From: Isotricha intestinalis
Taxonomy: Eukaryota > Ciliophora > Litostomatea > Vestibuliferida > Isotrichidae
NCBI GenBank assembly: GCA_023807065.1
Contig: JAJJLU010004580.1
Span: 1 to 11,466, forward strand
Direction of reading: 5' to 3'
DNA: 11,466 nucleotides
The position numbers were made by a program, and so were the translations under genes. Below the pieces are notes generated by a model, which ran no database searches, was not told where the DNA came from, and saw nothing but the letters and a program-made list of their open reading frames with translations. This document shows, in pieces, positions 1 through 7,515 of this stretch (positions are counted from its first letter, which is position 1; the number at the start of each line of letters is the position of its first letter).

Positions 1-97
1 TATAAAATAAATTTTTAATAAATTTTTTAATGAAAAATAATATATAGAAGCTGATAATTTGAAGTATTATTATAAAATCATATCTTAAATATCTGAG

Positions 98-977
98 TTA
101 TTTCTTAGTAATATTTCTTTTTATTTCTTCTATAATTTAAAGATTGAATTTTATTTAATTATAATCATAATTATAAACAAGATTTATATATATAGTACCC
201 AAATATTTTGGGGAACTTAAGAAAATTTTGTCAAAATTCATACAATGAATTACCACCAAGAGAAGAATAAAAAATTTTATTTCCATTAAATAATATTTTT
301 AAATTTATAAAAAATTATTCATATAGATATAAATCATCAAATATATTTGTTTCTTATAAAGGTATTGATAATTATTTTGTCAAATTATCTGGAATGTATT
401 TATCAAAAATTTAAAGGATATAGGTGAAAATTAAATTTTGAAAGGAAATAGAAAGATTACTCCTTCTGAAATTTAAAGGAAAAGAACTTAATAATAAATA
501 TGAGATTTGGAATATTGGTACAATGATTTATTTTATATTATCAGGGAAATATAGTTTTATATTGGAAAAGATAATATTATCTTAAATGAAATAGAGAAAG
601 GAACTGATTTTGATATTTTCAAAGATAATGAAGATTATAAAGAACCAAAAAGTTTACCCAAAAGAATGCTTGAAAAAAATCCTAATAAAATCATTTCTTA
701 GGATGAATATTTTAATGATTCATTTTTTACTCAAAAATTGAAAAAAAGTTGAAAAAAAAATGAAACTCTGATATGAAATTTTCAAGAAGATTTAAATCAA
801 TTAAATTAAATTATAAAACATTTCAATATTTTAAAAAGAAACTTTAAATCTGAAATTGACAAATCTAGTGATTTAATTGAGCATATAGTAAAAAGAAATG
901 AAGAATTAAAAACATTTTCTGATAATTTTTATAAAAATGTACAATTTAAGGTTTATTTCTGTATTGATGAATTGTAA
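98..977 (+). pseudogene. Decayed serine/threonine protein kinase with a coiled-coil-like tail
   Basis: This is a relic of a protein kinase, readable only by changing frame. A first part (about 98-180) resembles subdomain V (NISFY..., EFYLI). From 181 to 411 one frame gives DLYI-stop-YPNILGNLRKF, then ELPPREE-stop-KILF, then YRYKSSNIFV where a catalytic loop HRDIKxxNI would lie, then VKLSGMYLSK in the place of the DFG strand. A shift near 408 gives KITPSEI (APE region). A shift near 472 gives KGKELNNKYEIWNIG and MIYFILSGKYSF (subdomain IX). A shift near 573-582 gives LNEIEKGTDFDIF and KRMLEKNPNKIIS-stop-DEYFNDSFF (subdomain XI). Stops in the reconstructed path lie at 193, 268, 432, 699, 750, 774 and 807. 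The tail to 977 is charged and helical. The HRD and DFG residues are already lost, so it cannot be an active kinase. ATG and glycine loop are not visible; the 5' end is uncertain. Confidence 0.8.
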
Positions 978-1561
978 GAAAATTAAAGAAACTAAATAAA
1001 TAATAAAAAAATAGCATCAAGCATATTATTTAATATAATAAAAAAGATTAAATATTTTATTTATTAATAAAATTACTTAAAAAATAGTTTTTTATTTTTT
1101 ATTTCTTTAATTTTATTTTGAATTTTTTCTGTCTAAGGATTAATTTTTGAGTGCATTTTCCCGCATTTTCTTTCATTTTACTTTTTTATTAAAAGTTTTG
1201 ATGATATTGTTTAAAGTCTTGCTATAATTTTTTAAATGTCTTAAAATATTTCATTAATTAATGAAAATTTTATTGGATAAATTTTTTATATCATTGAAAT
1301 AAATATTTTTTTTAAACATAGTAGTGAAAAAGAAGAATCAGTATAAATAATTTCGATTTCTATTATTCATAATCATATTATATATAGTTAAAAAAAATTC
1401 ATTTAATTCTTATATTTTTTTCTCATTACATATTCAATTAACATTTAATTGATAAATTAACAAAATTTATTATTTACATCCTAATTAAAGAAACATTAAA
1501 ATTACAAATAAAATTTTTATTATTAATATACAAAGAATAATTTTTATAATATATCAAAAAA
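978..1561. other. Gap without a supported gene (584 nt)
   Basis: This is A/T-rich sequence between the kinase relic and the hydratase start. I see no tRNA or snoRNA signature and no credible coding frame. The first roughly 150 nt stay in the frame of the relic's tail with few stops other than TAA, so the dead gene may once have run further. A short 10-bp tandem repeat lies at 1151-1180. The last 60 nt before the hydratase ATG are almost pure A/T and presumably contain its promoter and 5' UTR. Confidence 0.6.
1151..1180. repeat. Three-copy 10-bp tandem repeat
   Basis: Three consecutive 10-mers read GTGCATTTTC, CCGCATTTTC and TTTCATTTTA. The first two share GCATTTTC and the third is diverged. 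The block carries more G/C than its surroundings and has a period close to one helical turn. It lies between the kinase relic and the hydratase. No function is evident. Confidence 0.55.
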
Positions 1562-2410
1562 ATGAAGCTCGAAAGAATAATCCCACTACTCCTCTTAATC
1601 AACATAATTACTTGTGTAGATTCCTTCATAAAATATGAAGAAGATGGAATGATAGCAGTTTTAACAATAAACAGACCAAAAGCCTTAAATGCTTTAAATT
1701 CAAAAGTATTAGAAGACTTAGACAAAACTCTTTCAAGCATAGACACCAATAAAATAAGAGCATTGATTATCACAGGAGCAGGTGAAAAATCTTTTGTAGC
1801 AGGTGCAGATATAGGTGAAATGAGTTCATTATCAAAAAAAGAAGGAGAAGCATTTGGAAAGAAAGGAAATGATGTATTTAGAAAGATAGAAACTTTCCCA
1901 ATTCCAGTAATAGCAGCAATTAATGGTTTTGCTTTAGGAGGAGGATGTGAAATATCAATGAGTTGTGATATAAGAATTTGTTCAGATAATGCAATATTTG
2001 GTCAACCTGAAGTTGGTCTTGGTATTACACCTGGATTTGGAGGTACTCAAAGATTAGCTAGATTAGTCGGTGAAGGTATGGCAAAACAAATGATTTATTC
2101 TGCAAGAAATATTAAAGCTGATGAAGCTTTAAGAATTGGTTTAGTTAATGCTGTCTATAAACAAGATGAATTATTACCTGCTGCTAAGAAATTAGCTCAA
2201 ACTATTGCTCAAAATGCTCCTATTGCTGTTAGAAATTGTAAAAAAGCTATTAATGAAGGAATGCAAGTTGATATGGATAAAGCTATTGTTATTGAAGAAA
2301 AATTATTTGGAGACTGTTTTGAAACAGAAGATCAAAGAGCTGGAATGGGAAATTTCCTTGAAAAAGATAAAAGTAAAAAATTGAAAGTTGTTCCTTTTAA
2401 AAATAAATAA
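1562..2410 (+). CDS. crt: Short-chain enoyl-CoA hydratase (crotonase), Clostridial Crt-like, with an N-terminal signal-type leader
   Basis: The enzyme should hydrate short trans-2-enoyl-CoA such as crotonyl-CoA to 3-hydroxyacyl-CoA, in beta-oxidation or butyrate formation. The 282 residues hold a complete crotonase fold from about residue 22. The first strand ends in NRPKALNAL; the oxyanion-hole segment is SFVAGADI (Ala80) with Gly127 in LGGGCE. The two catalytic glutamates are Glu130 (GGGCE) and Glu150 (FGQPE), followed by GGTQRL. The C-terminal FETEDQRAGMGNFLEK is typical of bacterial 3-hydroxybutyryl-CoA dehydratases. Bacterial homologues normally begin right at FIKYE; here about 20 residues precede it, with Lys3 and Arg5 followed by a hydrophobic run (IIPLLLLINIITCV). 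That looks like a secretory signal or membrane anchor rather than a hydrogenosomal presequence. There is no SKL-type or KDEL-type C-terminus. The ATG at 1562 is the only start that keeps the first strand. Bacterial origin is inferred from family resemblance, not from a search. Confidence 0.93.
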   Translation: MKLERIIPLLLLINIITCVDSFIKYEEDGMIAVLTINRPKALNALNSKVLEDLDKTLSSIDTNKIRALIITGAGEKSFVAGADIGEMSSLSKKEGEAFGKKGNDVFRKIETFPIPVIAAINGFALGGGCEISMSCDIRICSDNAIFGQPEVGLGITPGFGGTQRLARLVGEGMAKQMIYSARNIKADEALRIGLVNAVYKQDELLPAAKKLAQTIAQNAPIAVRNCKKAINEGMQVDMDKAIVIEEKLFGDCFETEDQRAGMGNFLEKDKSKKLKVVPFKNK

Positions 2411-3149
2411 GGAATTTGGAATTTTATTTATTTATTATTTCTTTATTTAAAAAACTAAATTGGGTTTCTTTATGAATTTAATTTTCTTTTTAAAGATTAC
2501 CTTTTTTCGTTTTATTGATATTTGGTTTTTTGAATTTAAGTTTTTTTTTAATAAATGAGAAATTACATTTTTCAAAAAGTCATGGATAACAAATATTTAA
2601 GGAAATTTATTTCTTTAAAAAATCTTATTTAAAAATTCTCTTCTTAAATGATTAAAATATTTTGACACAACATTCTTTATACAAAAAATTGGAGAATTGT
2701 AATTTTATTTTTTTTATAATATTCAAATAATTCAAGAAGGTTCTAGAATGATATTTGAATTATATTTTTTTTTAAAAATAATTATTAATAAAATTTAAAT
2801 TCCTGTTAAATTAAATTCAATCATTGAAAATACTATTATTATTATTAGATTATGATGAATTTTTTTTTATGATTTTATTTTTTCCATTGTAAAAAATGTC
2901 TCTTAATAAGAAAAAAGAAAATATTATGATTAATGATATTCAATAAATATATAGGATATATAAAAAATAGAATTGAATTTGTTATATTTTATATATAATT
3001 CCTAACTAATCGAAAATAATGTTGTTCAAAATAAAAATTATAATTAATCTTAAAAAGATAAATGATTACTATCCAATTTTTTCGTATATGATTAAAAAAT
3101 CAATTATTTAAAATTAAAAAAAAAAAAATAATTTTTATTATTTAATTTA
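2411..3149. other. Long intergenic gap between the hydratase and MSH2 (739 nt)
   Basis: No coding frame or RNA gene is supported here. I looked for an upstream exon that could supply the missing domain I of MSH2 (about 120 codons) and found none: stops are dense in all three forward frames. The recognisable signal is the heat-shock-type element at 2731-2748, itself bracketed by the 8-bp inverted repeat ATTCAAAT (2721-2728) and ATTTGAAT (2753-2760). The final 40 nt before the MSH2 ATG include a long A run and a T-rich stretch. Confidence 0.6.
2731..2748. promoter_or_regulatory. Perfect four-unit heat-shock element
   Basis: The 18-mer TTCAAGAAGGTTCTAGAA is four alternating TTC/GAA units with exact 2-nt spacing, the consensus binding site of the heat-shock factor trimer in eukaryotes. 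Twelve fixed bases, four of them G or C, are unlikely to occur by chance in sequence this AT-rich. It lies 321 nt after the hydratase stop and 402 nt before the MSH2 ATG, so MSH2 is the only visible gene it could drive in promoter orientation. Identity of the motif is clear; function is inferred. Confidence 0.55.
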
Positions 3150-5483
3150 ATGTCTATTGCTCCTTTTGATCTAATATCTAATGAATTTATTTTATGTACA
3201 GCAAATATACAAATAAAAGATTCATCAATGTTAATTGGAATTTCAATTATTGACAGTTATAATAAATCAATAAAATTAACACAAATGTTAGATACATCTT
3301 TTTTTACTTCATTAGAATCCCTTCTTAAACAAATAATCCCGCCACATGAAGACACAAATTATTTTTTTTTAGGAAATTGCCCAAACAATACAATTAACAA
3401 CCAAATTAATTATATAATTAAAAGTATTGGATGTATTAATGATTATAGAGTAGAAACAAATGATAAAATTTTTCAAGAAAAAATAATTGATTGTTGGTCT
3501 GGAATAAAGATTTTATTTGATGAAACACAATTTATAACTTATACAGTTGCTTTTAATTCAATTGAATATATATTACCTTTAGAAACTTTATATCATACTT
3601 TATCATATTCTAAAATTTTACAAAATATAGAATTTCAAAATTATTTCAATTTAGAAAAATTTAATAATAAAGAATTTATGAGTTTTGATGTATCGTGTAT
3701 TAAATGCCTTAATTTATTTGATAGTTTAGAAGAAAGAAAAAATTTTTTATCAACATCAACTTTACAGAAATTAGCGAAAAATACTTTTTCAGGAAATAAT
3801 AATGGAAGTAATAAAACCTCAGTTTTTCAAATATTAAATAATTGCTGTACTAAATTTGGAGCAAGAACATTAAGAACATGGTTAATACAACCTTTACAAG
3901 AAAAAAAGTTAATTGAAGAAAGATTAAATTTAGTAGAAGCTCTTGTAAGTAGAAGTGCATTTAATATGAATTTAAGAAATGATTATTTAAGTAAAATTGA
4001 TGATATTCAAACTATTAATATGAAAATAGCAAAATTCACTAATAGAAAAAAAGAAAAAAATTCAACTACTTATTTAAAATTAGTTGATTGTGCAAAATTA
4101 CAAAGATGTATTGGGATTTGTACCGAATTATTTGCTTTTTTAAAAATGTTTGATGGAGAAAATAAAGAAATATTTTATAATAAATATGTTGTTGATTTTC
4201 AAAAAATTTTGCAATTTTTAGCTAAATTAGAAGAATTAATTTCAAAAACAATAGTTTATGATTATGAAACAAGAGATTATACTATTAATCCTGAAATTGA
4301 TGAAGAATTAAAAAAAATTAAAATGAAAATAAATCAAAATTATAATCAAATATTAAAAATAAAGGAAGACATTGAATATGAAATAAACTCAAATGTTAAA
4401 AAACCAAAAAAAGTTGGATTAGAAGAATATGTTAATGCAGGATATGTTTTTGAATTATCAAAAGCAGAAGGAGATAATTTTTTAACTGAAAATGATTCTT
4501 ATCGTTTAGTGATATCAAATAAAAAAACGATAACAATAACAAATACAGAAGTCAGTGATTTATCAAATGAAATTAAAAGTTTAAGAAGTGAATTTAAAGA
4601 TCGTGAATTTGTTTTCTTAAAAAAAGTCTTTGATATAATATCAACATATCATCCATTATTAGAAAATTTAATATCATTATTATCATCTTTAGACATTTTT
4701 TCTTCATTTGCATATTTAATATTAAACAGTAAATTTCCATATACAAAACCAATAATAACAGAACCAAGAAATCAATTAGAAATAAAAGACAGTCGTCACA
4801 TATTATTAGAATATATAAATATAGATCATTTAGTAATATCAAATGATATATCTTTAACAGCAGATTCTGATAATATTCATTTATTAACTGGAATAAATAT
4901 GGGAGGAAAAAGTACATTTTTACGACAAATTGGTATATGTGTTATTTTAGCTCATATAGGGTGTTATATTCCAGCAACTTATGCAAAAATTCCTATTATT
5001 GATCAAATTTTTACTAGAGTTGGTGCTGGAGATTTAATGTTAAAAGGTATTTCTACTTATATGAATGAAATGATTGAAGTTTGTTCTCTTATTAAAAGTG
5101 CTTCTGATAAAAGCTTATTATTAATTGATGAATTGGGAAGAGGAACTTCTACTGATGATGGGGTTGGAATATCTTGTGCTATTTTATATCATATTAGTCA
5201 AGTTATTAAATCTTATTGTTTATTTGCTACTCATTTTTATGAATTGACAGAAATGGAAAATTTATTAAATAATATAAAAAATTTTTATATGGGATATAAT
5301 GTTGTTTTTGGACAAGTTGTTATGGATTATAAAGTTTTACCAGGAAAAAATAATTCTTCTTTCGGTGTAGGAATGTTTAAATCATTAGATTTTGATGCAG
5401 AAACTTGTTCATTGTTAGATAAGTTTATTAAAGAAGAAGAAATAATAGAAGAAAGAGAAAACAAAACCCAAAAAACAAATTAA
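3150..5483 (+). CDS. MSH2: DNA mismatch-repair protein MSH2, lacking domain I and the C-terminal helix-turn-helix tail
   Basis: MSH2 is the common subunit of the nuclear MutS-alpha (with MSH6) and MutS-beta (with MSH3) mismatch sensors. The 777 residues follow MSH2 order: connector domain (about 1-165), lever/core from about 180 (FQILNNCCTKFGARTLRTWL, then IQPL and EERLNLVEA), clamp in the middle, then a core return with SLDIFSSFAY, PYTKPII and SRHILLE. The ATPase shows Walker A GINMGGKST (581-589), RVGAGD (623-628), LKGISTYMNEM (631-641, the MSH2-type signature), Walker B LLLIDE (656-661), GRGTST (663-668) and His695 in FATHFYEL. RVGAGD with LKGxST separates it from MSH4, MSH5 and MSH6. Human MSH2 has 934 residues; here the first aligned position is about human 125, so the mismatch-binding domain I is absent, and the sequence ends about 75 residues early. 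The conserved DQSFGI appears as NSSFGV. The gene is intronless and convergent with the cyclophilin. Confidence 0.93.
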   Translation: MSIAPFDLISNEFILCTANIQIKDSSMLIGISIIDSYNKSIKLTQMLDTSFFTSLESLLKQIIPPHEDTNYFFLGNCPNNTINNQINYIIKSIGCINDYRVETNDKIFQEKIIDCWSGIKILFDETQFITYTVAFNSIEYILPLETLYHTLSYSKILQNIEFQNYFNLEKFNNKEFMSFDVSCIKCLNLFDSLEERKNFLSTSTLQKLAKNTFSGNNNGSNKTSVFQILNNCCTKFGARTLRTWLIQPLQEKKLIEERLNLVEALVSRSAFNMNLRNDYLSKIDDIQTINMKIAKFTNRKKEKNSTTYLKLVDCAKLQRCIGICTELFAFLKMFDGENKEIFYNKYVVDFQKILQFLAKLEELISKTIVYDYETRDYTINPEIDEELKKIKMKINQNYNQILKIKEDIEYEINSNVKKPKKVGLEEYVNAGYVFELSKAEGDNFLTENDSYRLVISNKKTITITNTEVSDLSNEIKSLRSEFKDREFVFLKKVFDIISTYHPLLENLISLLSSLDIFSSFAYLILNSKFPYTKPIITEPRNQLEIKDSRHILLEYINIDHLVISNDISLTADSDNIHLLTGINMGGKSTFLRQIGICVILAHIGCYIPATYAKIPIIDQIFTRVGAGDLMLKGISTYMNEMIEVCSLIKSASDKSLLLIDELGRGTSTDDGVGISCAILYHISQVIKSYCLFATHFYELTEMENLLNNIKNFYMGYNVVFGQVVMDYKVLPGKNNSSFGVGMFKSLDFDAETCSLLDKFIKEEEIIEERENKTQKTN

Positions 5484-5567
5484 ATCAACTCTTACTATAA
5501 ATATATATAAATAAAAAAAAAACAAAAATTTAAACAAAATTTTTACTTAAAAAATATTATTCATTAT

Positions 5568-6155
5568 TTAAAGTGGTAATTCTCCAGAATCAACAATAAC
5601 AACTTCTTTACTAGGTTTTCCGCTTCCACTACCAACAGCTTCGATTTTTTTAACAACATCCATTCCTTCAATAACTTTTCCAAAAACAACATGTCTTCCA
5701 TTTAACCAAGGAGTTTCAACAGTAGTGATGAAAAATTGGCTTCCATTAGTATTAGGACCAGCATTAGCCATAGAAAGATAACCAGGACCGTCATGATGGA
5801 CTTTAAAATTTTCATCATTGAATTTCATTCCATAAATACTTTCACCACCAGTTCCATTACCATTTGTGAAATCACCTCCTTGAATCATAAAGTTTGGAAT
5901 TATTCTATGAAATTTGCTTCCTTTATAATGAAGTGGTTTTCCACTTTGACCTATTCCATTCTCTCCTGTACATAATGCTTTGAAGTTTAATGCAGTTTTT
6001 GGAACTGTGTCACCAAAAAGACCAAATACTATTCTTCCTACTTTCTCACCACCTATTGTTATGTCAAAAAATGTCTTCATTGTTATTTTCTGGTCATCAC
6101 AGGATATTATTAAAAAACATAAGAAGAAAACTATTAAGGAATTGAATTTTGACAT
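5568..6155 (-). CDS. Cyclophilin-type peptidyl-prolyl cis-trans isomerase with signal peptide
   Basis: The protein catalyses cis-trans isomerisation of X-Pro bonds and probably assists folding in the secretory pathway. Of 195 residues, 1-18 form a hydrophobic leader ([11 protein letters not shown]) typical of a signal peptide; the cyclophilin domain starts at about 27 (TFFDITIGG) and runs to the end. The active-site residues are all present: Arg84 in FHRIIP, Phe89, Gln92, Ala130-Asn131, Gln140, Phe142, Trp150, Leu151 and His155, matching human CypA Arg55, Phe60, Gln63, Ala101-Asn102, Gln111, Phe113, Trp121, Leu122 and His126. The conserved tryptophan predicts cyclosporin sensitivity. No ER-retention signal is present (it ends GELPL), so it may be secreted or lie in an endomembrane compartment, like a CypB-type protein. 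Met26 would start a 170-residue cytosolic form. Both flanking spacers are 84 nt. Confidence 0.96.
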   Translation of the reverse strand: MSKFNSLIVFFLCFLIISCDDQKITMKTFFDITIGGEKVGRIVFGLFGDTVPKTALNFKALCTGENGIGQSGKPLHYKGSKFHRIIPNFMIQGGDFTNGNGTGGESIYGMKFNDENFKVHHDGPGYLSMANAGPNTNGSQFFITTVETPWLNGRHVVFGKVIEGMDVVKKIEAVGSGSGKPSKEVVIVDSGELPL

Positions 6156-6239
6156 TTATTTTTTTTTTAAATGATTTTTTATTACGTGTTCGAGTTAATA
6201 TTTTTAATAAATATTTAATTTTTTAATATTTTTATATTT

Positions 6240-7151
6240 TTATGAATTATTCATTTTTTTAGCATATTCTAATGTTATTTGAGTTGTGAATGAATCCCAT
6301 AATCTATTAAATTCTTTTGTATATTCATTAGCAATTTCTTTATTATACAACATTAAAACATTTTCATTATTATTTTTAACAGCTTGAACAGTCCAATTAA
6401 AAGAACCAGTTAATAAAACTTTTTCATCTATAACCACAAATTTATGATGCATATGAAATTGAGCATTATCATCGGTTTTGACAGGAATTCCATTAATAAC
6501 TAATTTATAAATGTCACTTCCTTTTTGTTTAGTACATTCATCATCTGTAATAACTCTAACTTTAACTCCATTTTTTTTTGCTTGTTCAACTGCAATATAT
6601 AATTGATTATTTGTCATTGTAAACATACAAACATCTAAAGTATTTTTTGCTTGAGATATCATATTAATTACTTTTAATTGATTCTGTTCATTAGGAAAAA
6701 AAACTACTTCTTGAATAATAGGTTTTGGAATATAATAATTATCAATTATATAATTTAAAGAATCTGTATATATATTTATTGCATTTGGATAATTTGATAT
6801 TACCTCATTGAAAATTGATTTTAATTTATTTATATTTGAATCCCCCTTTTTAAGATCAGGGTAATTTGAAAGAAATGTTTCTAATGATTGTACTTTTTTT
6901 CCTGAAAATAAATCTTTGATATATGATTCAATTTCTTTCCATTGAGAGGTAGTTAAATTTTTTTCAAAATATTCTTTTTCTTTTGGTTTTTCTGGTTCTT
7001 TTTCATAATAAAAATCATTATATTTTTTTTTATTTTTTTTTCTTGCTTTTAATTTTATTTCTTCTTCTTGTGAATCATCTATATCTTCTTTAGTTTCTAA
7101 ATCATCTCCTCCTATAATAACTTGTTCTTCAATAATTATTTTTTGTTCCAT
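6240..7151 (-). CDS. PLD6: PLD6/Zucchini-like single-HKD phospholipase D family protein
   Basis: Members hydrolyse phosphodiester bonds. Animal PLD6 (mitoPLD/Zucchini) works as a homodimer on the mitochondrial surface, as a small-RNA endonuclease and reported cardiolipin hydrolase; bacterial Nuc is a related nuclease. Of 303 residues, about 148-290 form one PLD domain. The HKD motif is His235, Lys237 and Asp242 in HMHHKFVVID, followed by LLTGSFNWT (247-254) and NNENVLM (261-267). The order VVFFPN, TLDVCMFTMT, VKVRVITDD then MHHKF is that of PLD6, and only one HKD is present, so dimerisation is expected. The first about 65 residues are acidic then Lys-rich and look disordered; 66-145 are helical without a known domain. 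There is no N-terminal membrane segment, unlike animal PLD6, so the location may differ. Substrate (nucleic acid or lipid) cannot be told from sequence. A perfect AT palindrome (7163-7178) sits just upstream of the ATG. Confidence 0.88.
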   Translation of the reverse strand: MEQKIIIEEQVIIGGDDLETKEDIDDSQEEEIKLKARKKNKKKYNDFYYEKEPEKPKEKEYFEKNLTTSQWKEIESYIKDLFSGKKVQSLETFLSNYPDLKKGDSNINKLKSIFNEVISNYPNAINIYTDSLNYIIDNYYIPKPIIQEVVFFPNEQNQLKVINMISQAKNTLDVCMFTMTNNQLYIAVEQAKKNGVKVRVITDDECTKQKGSDIYKLVINGIPVKTDDNAQFHMHHKFVVIDEKVLLTGSFNWTVQAVKNNNENVLMLYNKEIANEYTKEFNRLWDSFTTQITLEYAKKMNNS

Positions 7152-7515
7152 TATTATATTTTAATAATAATTATTATTTAATTTTTTTAAAAAAATAAAA
7201 TTAATATTGTTATTAATATTCTCTTAATAATATATTATATATTATATTAATAATTAATTTGAAAAGATTTACACCCTATATCAATATTTATTAAGGAAAT
7301 ATTTTATTACAAAATGTTATAATTAAGATAAATTAATTAATAATTTGTTTTATAATCATATATATATTTTTCAAAAATTAATCATTCCTTGATTAAAATA
7401 TTGTTGTTTATAATTTACATTTTTTTATTAAAATATTTTTATTAAAAATACCAAAATATAATTGATATCTGATTTTAAACATCAATAAACTATATTCAAA
7501 TAGAAATAATTATAC
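7152..7515. other. Gap without a supported gene (364 nt)
   Basis: This is nearly pure A/T between the PLD6-like start and the next gene's stop, both on the minus strand. It should hold the PLD6-like promoter and the upstream gene's 3' UTR. It contains simple palindromes such as the perfect AATAATAATTATTATT at 7163-7178, which are common by chance at this composition. I see no RNA gene or hidden coding frame. Confidence 0.6.

Noticed and set aside
198..212. CCCAAA-TAT-TTTGGG hairpin
   Set aside because: It is a short 6-bp palindrome inside the kinase relic, explained by the old coding sequence.
1130..1400. Minus-strand frame with coiled-coil-like pieces (NILRHLKNYSKTLNNIIKTF), possible second decayed gene
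   Set aside because: It holds seven or more stops in about 95 codons, close to what A/T-rich DNA gives by chance, and has no family motif.
1474..1773. 99-codon minus-strand open frame over the hydratase start
   Set aside because: It overlaps the well-supported hydratase and has no recognisable features; shadow frame.
4594..4917. 107-codon minus-strand open frame inside MSH2
   Set aside because: It is an Ile/Leu-rich antisense shadow of a conserved MSH2 region.
5736..6174. Two short plus-strand open frames opposite the cyclophilin
   Set aside because: They are antisense shadows of a conserved gene; no independent support.
6181..6200. GTTCGAGTT string resembling a tRNA T-loop
   Set aside because: No pairing T stem, acceptor stem or anticodon arm can be drawn around it.
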